From: JAEZBP01 sp963832725
Lineage (GTDB): Bacteria; Myxococcota_A; Polyangia; Polyangiales; Sandaracinaceae
DNA length: 64,000 nucleotides
Direction of reading: 5' to 3'
NCBI GenBank assembly: GCA_963832725.1
Contig: CAWHVG010000003.1
Span: forward strand, 2,046,001 to 2,110,000
This document shows positions 10,027 through 19,154 of this stretch, in pieces. A model generated the notes under the pieces. It did not search any database, had not been told where the DNA came from, and saw only the letters and a list, made by a program, of their open reading frames with translations. Within the stretch, counting starts at the first letter, position 1. Each line of letters begins with the position of its first letter. The translations under genes were made by a program, and so were the position numbers.

Positions 10027-11376
10027 TCAGCGCCGCCGGCGGCGCTTCGTCTTCGTCTTCGAGCGAGCGCGGCGCGCGACGACGTCTTCGCGCGCGAGAA
10101 CGCCCATGACCTCGGCCGGGTCGCGCCCCCGCCGCAGCAGCCCAGCGAGGATCTGCATCGGTCGATCGATGTGCGTGAAGAACGCCTCGTAGCCGGCGCA
10201 GAGGTAGTTCAGGCCCGGCTCGCCCTCTTCGCTCGTCGCGAAGCGGTTGCGCGGACAGCCGCCGTTGCAGGCGAAGCGAACCGGGCAGCGCACGCACTTG
10301 CCCGGCAGCGTCTCCCGCTTGGCACGACCGAACGCGCGCTGCGCCTCGGAGGCGACGAGCTCGACGAGGTGGGTCTCGCGGATGTTGCCGAGGCGGTGCG
10401 CCGGCTCGACGAAGTGATCGCAGGAATAGAGATCGCCGTTGTGCTCGAGCGCGAGCGCGTCGCCGCAGGTCTCGGCGAAGATGCACAGCGGCTGCGGCAG
10501 CCGCATCCAGCTCGCCAGCGCGGCCTCGAACATGGGCACGAAGACCTCGCCCACGTCGTTGCGGATCCACTCGTCGAAGACGGCGATCAAGAACGAGCCC
10601 CACTTGGCCGGCGACACCGAGCGCCGCGTCACGCAGTCTCCGCGCTGGGTGTAGAGCGGCCGGCCACGCCACCCGATCGTCGCCTCGGACTCGGACGTCA
10701 CGCGCTCCACGATGGGGATGAGCTGAATGAACGCGGCGCCGAGCTCGTCGCGCAGGAAGCGGTACACCGCGAGCGGGTGGTCCTGGTTTTTCGCGTGGAC
10801 CGTGGTGAGCAAGTTGAAGTCCACCCGATGGCGGCGCAGCAACGAGGCCGCTCGCGTCACTTTGTCGAAGGTGCCGTGCCCGCCCTTGTCGACGCGGTAG
10901 GCGTCGTGCATGGCCCGCGGCCCGTCGATGGAGAGCCCGACCAAGAACGCGTGCTCGGCCAGGAAGGTGCACCAGGCATCGTCGAGCTTGGTGCCGTTGG
11001 TCTGGAGGGTGTGGGTGACCTCCATCCCCGGCCGCCGATAGCGCTCCACGAGCTCCACGGCCCGCTCGAAGAAGGGCAGGCCCATCAGCGTCGGCTCGCC
11101 GCCCTGCCAGGCGACGGTGACCTGCGGTGCTTGCTGCGCCTCCATGAGTTGACGGACGTAGAGGTCGAGTACCTCGTCGTTCATCCGAAACGAGCTGCCG
11201 GGATAGAGCGCCTCCTTCGATAGAAAGAAGCAGTACTCGCAATCGAGGTTGCAGACCGCGCCGGTCGGCTTGGCCATCAAGTGAAAGCCGCGCGGCGCGT
11301 TCTGCGGCAGGGTCGCCGGCCGCGGCGGTCCGCCCGGCTGGCCGCCCGAAGTTGCCCCCGTCCTCTCGTCCGCCAC
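10027..11376 (-). CDS. Anaerobic sulfatase maturase (radical SAM, SPASM)
   Basis: Oxygen-independent anSME-type enzyme that oxidises the sulfatase active-site Cys to formylglycine. It has FHLMAKPTGAVCNLDCEYCFF with the CxxxCxxC radical-SAM cluster, GGEPTL, the TNGT strand, and C-terminal auxiliary-cluster cysteines (ETCGDALALEHNGDLYSCDHF, then CVRCPVRFACNGGCPRNR). The ATG of MAKPTG falls inside the conserved motif, so the start is further upstream; I use a GTG preceded by AGGGGG at a good distance (449 aa). A basic C-terminal tail (RSKTKTKRRRRR) is unusual. It is the first gene of the operon, 13 bp before the Cys-type sulfatase, which makes that sulfatase the obvious substrate. Confidence 0.92.
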   Translation of the reverse strand: MADERTGATSGGQPGGPPRPATLPQNAPRGFHLMAKPTGAVCNLDCEYCFFLSKEALYPGSSFRMNDEVLDLYVRQLMEAQQAPQVTVAWQGGEPTLMGLPFFERAVELVERYRRPGMEVTHTLQTNGTKLDDAWCTFLAEHAFLVGLSIDGPRAMHDAYRVDKGGHGTFDKVTRAASLLRRHRVDFNLLTTVHAKNQDHPLAVYRFLRDELGAAFIQLIPIVERVTSESEATIGWRGRPLYTQRGDCVTRRSVSPAKWGSFLIAVFDEWIRNDVGEVFVPMFEAALASWMRLPQPLCIFAETCGDALALEHNGDLYSCDHFVEPAHRLGNIRETHLVELVASEAQRAFGRAKRETLPGKCVRCPVRFACNGGCPRNRFATSEEGEPGLNYLCAGYEAFFTHIDRPMQILAGLLRRGRDPAEVMGVLAREDVVARRARSKTKTKRRRRR

Positions 11377-11558
11377 CTGCTGACCCCCTGACGCCACGTC
11401 GGAACCGTCGGGCTGCGAGGTAGCCGCGGACCCGCCGCGGCAAGCCGCACGAACGGGCGGTCGCCAAATTGTCAGACACGAACCGGGCGTTCGACACTTC
11501 GTCTCGAACCCGGGCGGTCTGGGGGCCGCGAGTCGGCCCGGATGGCAGGAGGAGCGAC

Positions 11559-11576
11559 TGGCACGCGCGATGCTTT
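11559..11576 (+). promoter_or_regulatory. Possible sigma54-type -24/-12 element
   Basis: TGGCACGCGCGATGCTTT fits the GG-N10-GC rule (GG at 11560, GC at 11572), pointing toward the exchanger gene 306 bp downstream. The distance is long and no activator site is identified, so this remains a candidate. Confidence 0.35.
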
Positions 11577-11589
11577 GACAGTGGTCGTC

Positions 11590-11693
11590 GCCCGACCACG
11601 GGGAGGAGCTCCCACCCATCCCGCACTCCTCTTCTCCCCACCGCACGTTCCCACCGTCCCGTTCTCCCCCGGGACGGCTCCCCGTGGTCGGGC
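11590..11693. repeat. Perfect 16-bp inverted repeat around a 72-bp spacer
   Basis: GCCCGACCACGGGGAG at 11590-11605 is exactly inverted as CTCCCCGTGGTCGGGC at 11678-11693. A smaller GTCCC/GGGAC hairpin sits inside the spacer. It lies in the 505-bp divergent region between the maturase and the exchanger; otherwise I see nothing coding there. It could be a large cruciform or RNA stem, or paired binding sites for one regulator. Confidence 0.65.
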
Positions 11694-11881
11694 ACCCTCT
11701 CGCCTCCGCTCGGAGCGCCGCGTCCCTCGGGACGCCCCGGCGCAGCCAGGACGAGCGAGCCCGGGATCCCGCCCCGGTTCGCACGGCGAGGAGCTCCATC
11801 CCGTGATGCCCCGACGCGCCACTGGAATGCGCCGGGCGTTTTCGGGTACACGGGTGCCAGAAGAAGGGAGCACGCGGCGCG

Positions 11882-13048
11882 ATGTCCGGTGGCGGCGGTG
11901 GCGGCGGCAACACTTGGGTCTGGATCCTGATCGGCGGCGCAGTGCTCTGCGGCGCCGGCTACGCGATCGAGCACCTCGCGCTCGGGCCGGGATGGCTGGT
12001 CGCCGCGCTGCTCGGCGTGGGCGGCCTGGCGGTCATCTTCGGCTCCTGCGAATCGATGATCCTCTGCGTCGAGGGCGTCGGCGCGCGCCTGGGCTGGAAC
12101 CAGTTCGTGGCCGGCAACGTCGCCGGTCTCGCCAGCAACCTCCCCGAGATCGTCATGCTCGGGTTCGTGGTGGCGGCGGCGCCTCGGATCGCGTTCGTGG
12201 TGGTCGCGCTCACCCTCCACGTCAACGCGCTCGCCTTCGCCATCTACAGCGCGGTGCTCCCCCGCGACGCGGCGGGCCGCGCGCGCATGCCCGAGCCGCT
12301 GGTGAAGATCAGCACCGATCTCTTCGCGGCCGGGGGCGGCGTCTTCCTGGCGACCGGCTGCTTGATGGTGGTGATGCGGCTCTTCGCCACCGGCGACCAC
12401 CGGGGCGAGGGCTTCGGAGTCTCGGATCTCTACGCGATCGGGATCGGCCTGCTGGCGGTGCAGACGGTGGCCACGGTCCAGCTCGTGAAGCGCTTCTCGA
12501 AGAGCGACGATGAGCCCGAGCAGGCGGTCGACGAGGAGCCGCCGCCTTCCTGGGGGAAGATTGCAGGCTACGGGCTGCTCGGCGGCGCGACCTCGCTCCT
12601 CGGCGGACACGCCGTCGGCGATTTCGCGGACACGCTGGTCGCGGCCCTGACCGGCGCGGGCTACTCCGAGATGCTCGGCGCCATCATCCTCAGCGTCTTC
12701 GCCGGCGCCGGATCGTTCGTGATGATGATCTCGGCCCACACGAAGAAGATGTACGACATCGCGCTGGCCGGCGTGTCGGGCGCGATCACGCAGGTGCCCT
12801 TCGTGGTGCTGCCGGCGGTCGTGATCCTGATGGCGGCGCTCGCCCAGGCCGGGGTCATCCCCATGCTCCCCCACGGCGGCGTGCTCTCCATCGACCTCGA
12901 GACGACCTCGGTCGTGCTGCTGGCGTTCCCGCCGATGCTGATCCTCTGGAAGAGCGTGCAGGACGACGGCACGGTCAACTGGGTGGAGACGGCGGGGATG
13001 CTCACCGTCTTCGGGCTGACCATCTACTTCCTCGCCCAACACGGCTGA
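11882..13048 (+). CDS. CaCA-superfamily sodium/calcium exchanger-like membrane protein
   Basis: 388-residue polytopic protein with roughly ten hydrophobic helices. Two inverted family repeats are recognisable: GNVAGLASNLPEIVMLGFVV (alpha-1, with the Asn and Glu of the cation site) near residue 75, and a second at AHTKKMYDIALAGVSGAITQVPFVVLP near residue 287. An acidic cytoplasmic loop (SKSDDEPEQAVDEEPPP) separates the halves. The family moves Ca2+ or another cation against Na+ or H+ across the inner membrane; the ion here is not predictable. The N-terminus starts with a Gly run (SGGGGGGGNTWVW). It is a single gene, convergent with the next. Confidence 0.8.
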   Translation: MSGGGGGGGNTWVWILIGGAVLCGAGYAIEHLALGPGWLVAALLGVGGLAVIFGSCESMILCVEGVGARLGWNQFVAGNVAGLASNLPEIVMLGFVVAAAPRIAFVVVALTLHVNALAFAIYSAVLPRDAAGRARMPEPLVKISTDLFAAGGGVFLATGCLMVVMRLFATGDHRGEGFGVSDLYAIGIGLLAVQTVATVQLVKRFSKSDDEPEQAVDEEPPPSWGKIAGYGLLGGATSLLGGHAVGDFADTLVAALTGAGYSEMLGAIILSVFAGAGSFVMMISAHTKKMYDIALAGVSGAITQVPFVVLPAVVILMAALAQAGVIPMLPHGGVLSIDLETTSVVLLAFPPMLILWKSVQDDGTVNWVETAGMLTVFGLTIYFLAQHG

Positions 13049-13069
13049 GGCTGCAGCACGGCTGACGGG

Positions 13070-14989
13070 TCAGTAGACCGCCAGCTCGGCCTCCAACGCG
13101 TCGACGCGGGCGGGCGCACCATCGGCGAGGTTCACGCGCTCCCCTGGATCGCGCGTGAGGTCGAAGAGCTCGAGGGCAGAGGTCCGTTCGTCGTCGATCA
13201 GCTTGTCCGGCCAGGCGACCAGCGCGCGCATTCCGTCTTCGGTGGCGCGGATCGGCCCGCGGTCGAAGGGCATCCCGACGAGCATCGGCCTCAGATCCAC
13301 GCCCTCTCCGATCGGCCCTGCACCGATCATCGCCGAGAGCGTGGGCGCGACGTCGATCAGCGAGACGGGCTGGGTCACCCGCCGCGGCGCCAACCCCGGC
13401 GCGCGCACGATCAGCGGGACGCGGAGCTGCTCCTCGTAGAGGCTCCCGCCGTGGAAGACGCCGCCGTGATCGCGGTGCTCTTCGCCGTGGTCGGCGGTGA
13501 CGACGAGCACGACCTCGCGCGAGAGCTGCGAGAGGCCTCCCAGGAGGCGCGCGAAGGCGCGATCGACGTTGCGGATCTCCCCGTCGTAGCGATCGACCGG
13601 CGCGTCGCCGAGGGAGCGCTCGCGGTAGGGCTCGTGAACGTCGAAGTAGTGCACCCAGATCAGCGAGGGCGGCTCACCGCGGGCGCGCAGATCCCCGAGC
13701 TCCGCCAGGACGGCGTCGGTGAGGCTCTCGGCGTCGTGGTTCTCCGCGTCGCGGCGCGCGAAGTCGAGCTCGCGCTCGCGGTAGCTCGAGAGCCGGTCGC
13801 CCTGGTGGAAGAAGATGCCCTCCGGATAGAACGCCGCCGTGTGGGCACCTCGCGCTGCGAAGCGCGACGCCAGCGTCTCTCGCGCCAAGGGCTCGCCCGC
13901 TTCGACGCGCGGGTGCAGCGCGGTGCCGGTCATCAGCGAAGAGAGCGAGTAGCTCGAGCGCGGCGTCGAGGTCCACGCGCGCTCGAAGACGACACTCTCC
14001 CGGGCGAGTCGATCGAGGTTCGGTGAGATGGGCCGCCGGTAGCCGTAGAGGCCGAGGTGGTCGGCCCGCAGCGCGTCGACGCTCACGATGACCACGTGGG
14101 CGCCGTCCCAGCGGGGGAGCCGGCCGGCGGCGAGCGCGTGCCGCCGGGCCTCGCGGGCGCGGCGAGCGCGATCGATGGCGCTGGCGCTGGCCCGGGCACG
14201 GCCCAGCCCGAAGAGGAGCGGCGTCACCGCGAGCATCGCCGAGCGCGCGCTCCCGGCCCGAGGCGAGAGCAGCGCGGCCCGGCCGTCGTGGTCGCCCGGG
14301 AGGCTGGCCAGCACGAGCGCGAGCGCCGCGATGAGGGTGAGGAGCCCGCGCCGTCCCTCGGGAAAGACGGCGGGCATTCGCCGCGGCAGCGCGACCCAGG
14401 CGCCGAGGCTGGCCATCGTCCACGCGAGGGCGCCCATCGCGGCGTGGATCGCGTCGTAGTGGCGCGGGTAGAGCGTCTGGTCGGCTTTCTCGAGCAGGAC
14501 CGCGAGGCCGATCAGCGAAGCGGCCAGCAGCGCGCGGCGCGTGAGCGGCAGCGCGCGACGGCGAGCGATCCAGCGGGCGACGCGGCAGGCGAAGTAGACG
14601 GCCAGGACCAGCGTGAGCGCCGTCAGCGCGACGAGGAGACCGTGCAGCGGAAGGCGCGAGACGCGGCCGCCCGAGAGGAGCGCGAACGCGAGGGCGATCA
14701 GCGCGGGGGCGAGCACCGCCAGCAGGGGAAGCGGCGCCAGCCGAGAGGGATGCGCCGCGCGTCGGATCCGGGGGCGCGCCGCGCGGTCGAGCGAGACGAC
14801 GCCGAGCGCGGCGAGACCACCGAGCGGTGCCAAGAGCCCGGCCAGACGGAGGCCGTAGAGGATCCGATCGCTCGCCTGCGGCATCCACAGCCACCCGGCG
14901 AAGAAGTCGCCGGCCCCGACGAGCAGGCCACCGGCGACGCCTGCGAACACCGCGCGCACGAGGACGGCGCGAAGCTCCTCTCGCCCCAC
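13070..14989 (-). CDS. Membrane-anchored sulfatase/alkaline-phosphatase-fold hydrolase
   Basis: About six N-terminal TM helices (residues 1-230) are followed by an extracytoplasmic sulfatase-fold domain: VVIVSVDALRADHLGLYGY (metal Asp), SLIWVHYFDVHEPY, VTADHGEEHRDHGGVFHGGSLYEEQLRVPLIV. The nucleophile region reads SSYSLSSLMTG, with Ser in place of the Cys/Ser of CxPxR and without Pro or Arg, so formylglycine maturation is not expected. It is closer in style to phosphoglycerol or phosphoethanolamine transferases and other Ser/Thr-nucleophile members. I choose the GTG start because GGAG lies 7 bp before it and it begins 14 bp after the upstream gene's stop; a longer ATG start would overlap that gene. 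Likely role: modification of a surface lipid or polysaccharide. Confidence 0.78.
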   Translation of the reverse strand: MGREELRAVLVRAVFAGVAGGLLVGAGDFFAGWLWMPQASDRILYGLRLAGLLAPLGGLAALGVVSLDRAARPRIRRAAHPSRLAPLPLLAVLAPALIALAFALLSGGRVSRLPLHGLLVALTALTLVLAVYFACRVARWIARRRALPLTRRALLAASLIGLAVLLEKADQTLYPRHYDAIHAAMGALAWTMASLGAWVALPRRMPAVFPEGRRGLLTLIAALALVLASLPGDHDGRAALLSPRAGSARSAMLAVTPLLFGLGRARASASAIDRARRAREARRHALAAGRLPRWDGAHVVIVSVDALRADHLGLYGYRRPISPNLDRLARESVVFERAWTSTPRSSYSLSSLMTGTALHPRVEAGEPLARETLASRFAARGAHTAAFYPEGIFFHQGDRLSSYRERELDFARRDAENHDAESLTDAVLAELGDLRARGEPPSLIWVHYFDVHEPYRERSLGDAPVDRYDGEIRNVDRAFARLLGGLSQLSREVVLVVTADHGEEHRDHGGVFHGGSLYEEQLRVPLIVRAPGLAPRRVTQPVSLIDVAPTLSAMIGAGPIGEGVDLRPMLVGMPFDRGPIRATEDGMRALVAWPDKLIDDERTSALELFDLTRDPGERVNLADGAPARVDALEAELAVY

Positions 14990-15002
14990 GCTGCGGCTCC
15001 GC

Positions 15003-15293
15003 TCAGTGGTACGCCGCGCTCGAGGCGACGAGGGCGAAGAGCCCGCCATAGAAGGCGGCGAGCACGCAGCCGCCCAGACACACGGCCGCCATGTGCAGGT
15101 AGCCCGCCACCATGCCGATGACCGCGAACGTGTCGCCGTCCTCGCCGGACTGGCGGATCTCTTTGCGCGCCAGGTGCCCGCACACGATGGCGACGATGGC
15201 TCCGGCCACCGGCACCACGACCCAGCTCGCGATTCCGGCGCACAGGCTCACCAGCGCCATCGTGTTCAGCGGTCTGCCACTCGCCTGATTCAC
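15003..15293 (-). CDS. DUF4190-like small membrane protein
   Basis: A 96-residue protein with two to three hydrophobic helices arranged as in DUF4190: NTMALVSLCAGIASWVVVPVAGAIVAIVCGHLARKEIR, then DTFAVIGMVAGYLHMAAVCLGGCVLAAFYGG. The GHLARKEIRQSG turn between helices is the family hallmark. The GTG start (VNQASGRPLN) is chosen to give a short cytoplasmic N-terminus before helix 1; no strong Shine-Dalgarno is visible. It lies directly upstream of the membrane sulfatase-like gene and is probably co-transcribed with it. Function unknown. Confidence 0.65.
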   Translation of the reverse strand: MNQASGRPLNTMALVSLCAGIASWVVVPVAGAIVAIVCGHLARKEIRQSGEDGDTFAVIGMVAGYLHMAAVCLGGCVLAAFYGGLFALVASSAAYH

Positions 15294-15339
15294 GGGAGGC
15301 GTTGTAGCAGCTCCTCGATGGACCGAACACCGGCGGCGC

Positions 15340-15431
15340 GAGCGCGACGCGCACCAGCCGACCGCGACGCGCACCAGCCGACCGCGGCGCCACGGCGAGC
15401 GCCAGCCGACCGCGGCGCCACGGCGAGCGCG
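15340..15431. repeat. Two short tandem repeat families in an intergenic region
   Basis: Two copies of a 20-bp unit (gaccgcgacgcgcaccagcc) run directly into two copies of a roughly 31-bp unit (ccgaccgcggcgccacggcg...). They share the ccagccgacc junction, so one may have derived from the other. They lie in the 243-bp gap between the DUF4190-like gene and leucine dehydrogenase; no gene is seen there. Confidence 0.7.
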
Positions 15432-15536
15432 CAGCTCATCGCAGCGAAGGCGCCCGGGAGGGTGCGCGGCGAGGAGAGGCCAGGCCGTGAATGGGCCCGC
15501 TTCGATGAACAGTACGGCGAGAGATCGCGAAGACGC

Positions 15537-16568
15537 TCAGCTCCGGTCGATCCGCTCGCGGGCCATGCGCACGGCAGCTGCGTAGGGGGTGATCCGCTCG
15601 CGCGCGGCGCGGTCGAAGGCCTCGCCGAGCACGGTGGCGATCCGCGATGCCTCGGCGCGGCTCCGCACGTCCGCCTCGGCGCCTCCCGAGGGTCCCTGCT
15701 GCCACGCGGCGAGCACCCCACCGCCGTTGAGCACGAAGTCCGGCGCGAAGACGATCCCACGCGCCGCCAACGCCTCGGCGTGCCGGTCCTCGGCGAGCTG
15801 CTCGTTCGCGCTGCCCGCCACCAGCCGGCAGCGCAGCGCGGCGATGGCGGCGTCGTCGAGCACGTTGCCGAGCGCGCACGGCGCCAGCACGTCCACCTCG
15901 GCCGAGAGGATGGCGTCGGGCTCCATCACGGTCGCGCCCAGCTCCCGCTCGGCACGCTCGGCGCGCGCGCGGTCGAGGTCGGCGACCACCAACTCCGCTC
16001 CGGCCTCCGCCAGCTCGCGTCCGAGTCGAAGGCCCACCTCGCCGACGCCTTGGATGGCGACGCGCAGCCCGCCCAGATCGCCCCGCCCGAGCGCGCGGCG
16101 CGCCGCCTCGCGGAGCCCCACGAAGACGCCGTACGCGGTCGCGTCGGCCGTCGACGCGTGCCGGCCCATCACGTAGTTCGTCTCCTCGGCCACCACGCGC
16201 ATATCCGCCGGCGTGGTGCCGACGTCCTCCGCGATGACGAAGCGACCGCTCAGCCTCTCCACGGCCCGTCCCACCGCGCGCATCAGCGCCTCGCGCCGCT
16301 CGGGTCGCGGGCGACCGAGGATCACGGCCTTGGCGCCGCCGGCAGGCATCTCGAAGAGCGCCAGCTTGTAGCTCATCGCCCGCGAGAGCCGGAGCGCGTC
16401 GCGCAGCGCCTCGTCCTCGGACGCATAGCTCCACATCCTGCAGCCGCCGCCGCTGGCACCGAAGCGGCTCGTCCGGTGGATCGCCACGATCATGCGCAGC
16501 CCGGCGCCGGCGTCGTGGAAGAAGGCGACGTGCTCGTGATCGAAGTTCGGATGCTGAAAGACGTTCAT
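15537..16568 (-). CDS. Leucine/branched-chain or phenylalanine dehydrogenase
   Basis: NAD-dependent oxidative deaminase of the Glu/Leu/Phe/Val dehydrogenase family (343 aa). HPNFDHEHVAFFHDAGAGLRMIVAIHRTSRFGASGGGCRMW is the LeuDH/PheDH substrate domain; the lysine of SYKLALFEMPAGGAKAVI and that of GGAK correspond to the substrate-binding and catalytic lysines. A Rossmann domain carries VAIQGVGEVGLRLGRELAEAGAELVVADLD. GPALGGCR-type residues match LeuDH more than GluDH, but leucine versus phenylalanine cannot be decided. It follows the ATP-grasp gene with 15 bp between, so the pair is probably one transcript. Confidence 0.88.
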   Translation of the reverse strand: MNVFQHPNFDHEHVAFFHDAGAGLRMIVAIHRTSRFGASGGGCRMWSYASEDEALRDALRLSRAMSYKLALFEMPAGGAKAVILGRPRPERREALMRAVGRAVERLSGRFVIAEDVGTTPADMRVVAEETNYVMGRHASTADATAYGVFVGLREAARRALGRGDLGGLRVAIQGVGEVGLRLGRELAEAGAELVVADLDRARAERAERELGATVMEPDAILSAEVDVLAPCALGNVLDDAAIAALRCRLVAGSANEQLAEDRHAEALAARGIVFAPDFVLNGGGVLAAWQQGPSGGAEADVRSRAEASRIATVLGEAFDRAARERITPYAAAVRMARERIDRS

Positions 16569-16583
16569 GTTCGCTCGAGAGGG

Positions 16584-17750
16584 TCAGGGCATCGGCTCGC
16601 CGTTCCAGCTGATGTCGTGGAAGTACGCGGCCATCAGCCCGTTTCGTTGATTCCGCCCCGCTCGCAGTCGATAGGCGGCCACGTGCCCATAGGAGAGCAC
16701 TTGGTAGAGGGCCGGCATCAGGTCATCGGGCGCGGCGTAGATCTCGCGCGCGCTGGAGAACAGGAAGCGCAGGTCGTCGGGGATCTGCGTCCAGTGCAGG
16801 AACATGTCGCGCAACAGAGCGCTGGAGATCTTCCGCTTCACGCCCGCCTCGGCCCAGCGCACCTCGCCGGTCGGGCCCGACTCGATGGCGTCGACGAAGG
16901 CCTCCGCGCTCAGGAAGAGGACACCGGCGGTGGGCCTCGGGTTGCACTCGATGAGGAACGTCCGGCCGTCGTGCTTGCGGAAGTCGAACGAGACCTGCCC
17001 GTGGTAGCCGGTGTGCGCCACGATGCGCTCGGCGATGGCGAGCGTGTCGGGCTCGTGCACCGACTCGAAGACGATGCCGCCCGCGTGCTCGATCTCCTTC
17101 GGATGGACGTAGACCGAGTGCGCCGCCACGCGCCCGTGATGGCAGACGCTGAAGCTGCACAGGTCGATGCCGGGGACGAACTCCTGGACCAGCCACGGGT
17201 TCTCGGGCGTCGGGTCGCAATCGTCGATCTCCACGTCGCCGGCGAGCGGCCCGGTGTTGGTCAAGAGCCGCATGCCTCCACGCGAGTAGCTCGGCCGCGC
17301 GAAGTAGGCGTCGAAGTGGGTCACGCTCTCGCGCAGCGCCTCCTTCGAGTCCACGAGCGCCGTCCGCGGCAGCTCGATGTCGAGCTCGCGGGCGAGATTG
17401 AGCAGGTGCGCCTTGGAGTGCAAGCGAGCGATGGTCGGGAAGGCGGGAGCGAACACGCTCGCGGTCGGGGCCAGCTCGCTCCGGTGCTTGGCCAGAATGA
17501 ACGCCTCTTCGAAGCAGGGCAGGACCAGGTCGACACCGCGCTGCTCGACGACCCGCCGCACCGCGTCGACGAACTTGCGCGGCTGGTAGCGCGGCGAGGG
17601 CAACACGACCCGGCGGGCCACGAACTTCGAATGCATGCCGGGCGCGGCGCGGAACGTGTCGGCGGCGATCACCTCGTGGCCACGAGCCCCGAGCTTGCGG
17701 ATCTCATCGAGGGCGAAGGGCATTCGTGAGCTGGTGACGAGGACGCGCAT
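16584..17750 (-). CDS. ATP-grasp domain carboxylate-amine ligase-like protein
   Basis: 388-residue ATP-grasp protein. The N-terminal pre-ATP-grasp Rossmann-like part (MRVLVTSSRMPFALDEIRKLGARGHEVIAADTF) is followed by a nucleotide-binding lobe (RPSYSRGGMRLLTNTG; NPWLVQEFVPGIDLCSFSV) and the Mg-binding FDFRKHDGRTFLIECNPRPTAG. The family joins a carboxylate to an amine through an acylphosphate. The substrate is unknown; the adjoining amino-acid dehydrogenase suggests amino-acid-derived chemistry. The ATG at MRVLV is chosen over an upstream in-frame ATG because the fold begins there. It is divergent from the PRPP synthetase-like gene across 287 bp in which I recognise no specific site. Confidence 0.8.
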   Translation of the reverse strand: MRVLVTSSRMPFALDEIRKLGARGHEVIAADTFRAAPGMHSKFVARRVVLPSPRYQPRKFVDAVRRVVEQRGVDLVLPCFEEAFILAKHRSELAPTASVFAPAFPTIARLHSKAHLLNLARELDIELPRTALVDSKEALRESVTHFDAYFARPSYSRGGMRLLTNTGPLAGDVEIDDCDPTPENPWLVQEFVPGIDLCSFSVCHHGRVAAHSVYVHPKEIEHAGGIVFESVHEPDTLAIAERIVAHTGYHGQVSFDFRKHDGRTFLIECNPRPTAGVLFLSAEAFVDAIESGPTGEVRWAEAGVKRKISSALLRDMFLHWTQIPDDLRFLFSSAREIYAAPDDLMPALYQVLSYGHVAAYRLRAGRNQRNGLMAAYFHDISWNGEPMP

Positions 17751-18037
17751 GATGGCTGGGCGGTGCCCGCCCACACCGCTGCAGGTCGCGTGCCCTCGTG
17801 ATCGAAGGTCCCATGGCGGTTCCCGTCGTGACGACGTCCATCACCGGCCCGCCGCATCGTGGCGAGATGAACCAATGCAGCGTGACGAGGGCCGACCACG
17901 CGCCGTTCGGGCGCGCACCTCGACGACCCGCCCGGCGGCAGCGGCAGCGCTGCCAGCTGGCGCGTCGGCTCGAACGACGCGGGATGGCATCGGCGCGCCC
18001 GGCGCGGCTCTCGCGGAGCTGGTATCGTTGCGCGCGC

Positions 18038-18950
18038 ATGAGCGACCCGAGCCTCCTCTTCTGCATCGGCCCCTACACCCACCTGCGGGACGCGCTGCTC
18101 GGCGAGGGCCGAGTGGCCGGATCCATCGAGCGGGTGGACTTCCCGGACGGCGAGCGGCTGCTCCGGATCGCGGACGAGGTGGACGGGCGCGACGTGATCT
18201 TGGTCGGCGGCACCATCGACGACGCGGCGACGCTGGACGTCTTCGACCTCGGCTCCGCGCTGGTCGCCCACGGCGCGCGACGGCTGACCTTGGTCGTGCC
18301 CTACTTCGGCTACTCGACGATGGAGCGCGCCGTCCGGCCGGGCGAGGTCGTCACCGCCAAGACGCGGGCGCGCCTGCTCTCCTCCATCCCGCCCGCCAGC
18401 TTCGGCAACCGCATGTTCCTCCTCGATCTGCACGCCGAGGGGATCCCGCATTACTTCGAGGGCGAGATCACCGCCTTCCACGTCTACGCGAAGGACATCG
18501 TCCGCCGCGCCGCGCGCGCGTTCGGCGGCGACGACCTGGTGATGGCGTGCACCGACGCCGGCCGCGCGAAGTGGGTCGAGTCGCTGGCCAACGATCTCGG
18601 GCGTCAGCGCCGCGTTCGTGTTCAAGCGCCGGGTCAGCGGCAGCGAGACGGAGGTCCTGGCCACCAGCGCGCGGGTCGAGGGGCGCAAGGTCGTCATCTA
18701 CGACGACATGATCCGCACCGGCAGCTCGCTCATCCACGCCGGCCAGGCCTATCGCGACGCCGGCGCGACCGAGATGATCGCCATCGCCACCCACGCCCTC
18801 TTCCCCGGCGACGCGCTCTCACGCATCCAGGACAGCGGCCTCTTCGACTACGTGGTGGTGACCGACAGCCACCCGCGGGCGCGCGAGCTCGCCGACGGGG
18901 ACTTCCTGCGCGTCGAGTGCGTCGCGCCCGTCTTCGCGCCCCACCTCTGA
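18038..18950 (+). CDS. prs: Ribose-phosphate pyrophosphokinase-like protein, frameshifted
   Basis: PRPP synthetase family: transfers pyrophosphate from ATP to ribose 5-phosphate. Conserved blocks in order are FPDGERLLRI, VPYFGYSTMERAVRPGEVVTAKT, LLDLHAEGIPHYFEG, ACTDAGRAKW and the PRPP loop VVIYDDMIRTGSSLIHAG. The frame changes after ANDLG: an extra G in CTCGGGCGT (about 18599-18602) separates the halves, and removing it gives ANDLGVSAAFVFKRRVSG. The corrected length (about 303 aa) is normal. There is no Shine-Dalgarno; TATCGT lies about 10 bp before the ATG, suggesting a leaderless mRNA. It differs from canonical Prs in several loop residues, so it may be a lineage-specific paralogue. Confidence 0.8.
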
Positions 18951-19154
18951 TCCCGGCGAGGTCCGCCGCCCCCTCGCGTTGGGCGACGACGATTTCGATC
19001 GATTCGGCGACTTCCTTCGGAACCTGCGCCGAGGCGCGCTGTCTTTTGGGCTGAGCGGCACCGAAGAGCCGGACGCACGCCGGATGGACCGGCGACGACG
19101 GCAGGTGCCCCACCGTTTAGGCGAGCGCTCGCGCCGCCAAGGGAGGAGTCCGTC

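Noticed and set aside
15294..15536. Small plus-strand ORFs in the tandem-repeat gap
   Set aside because: Composition follows the repeats and there is no RBS.
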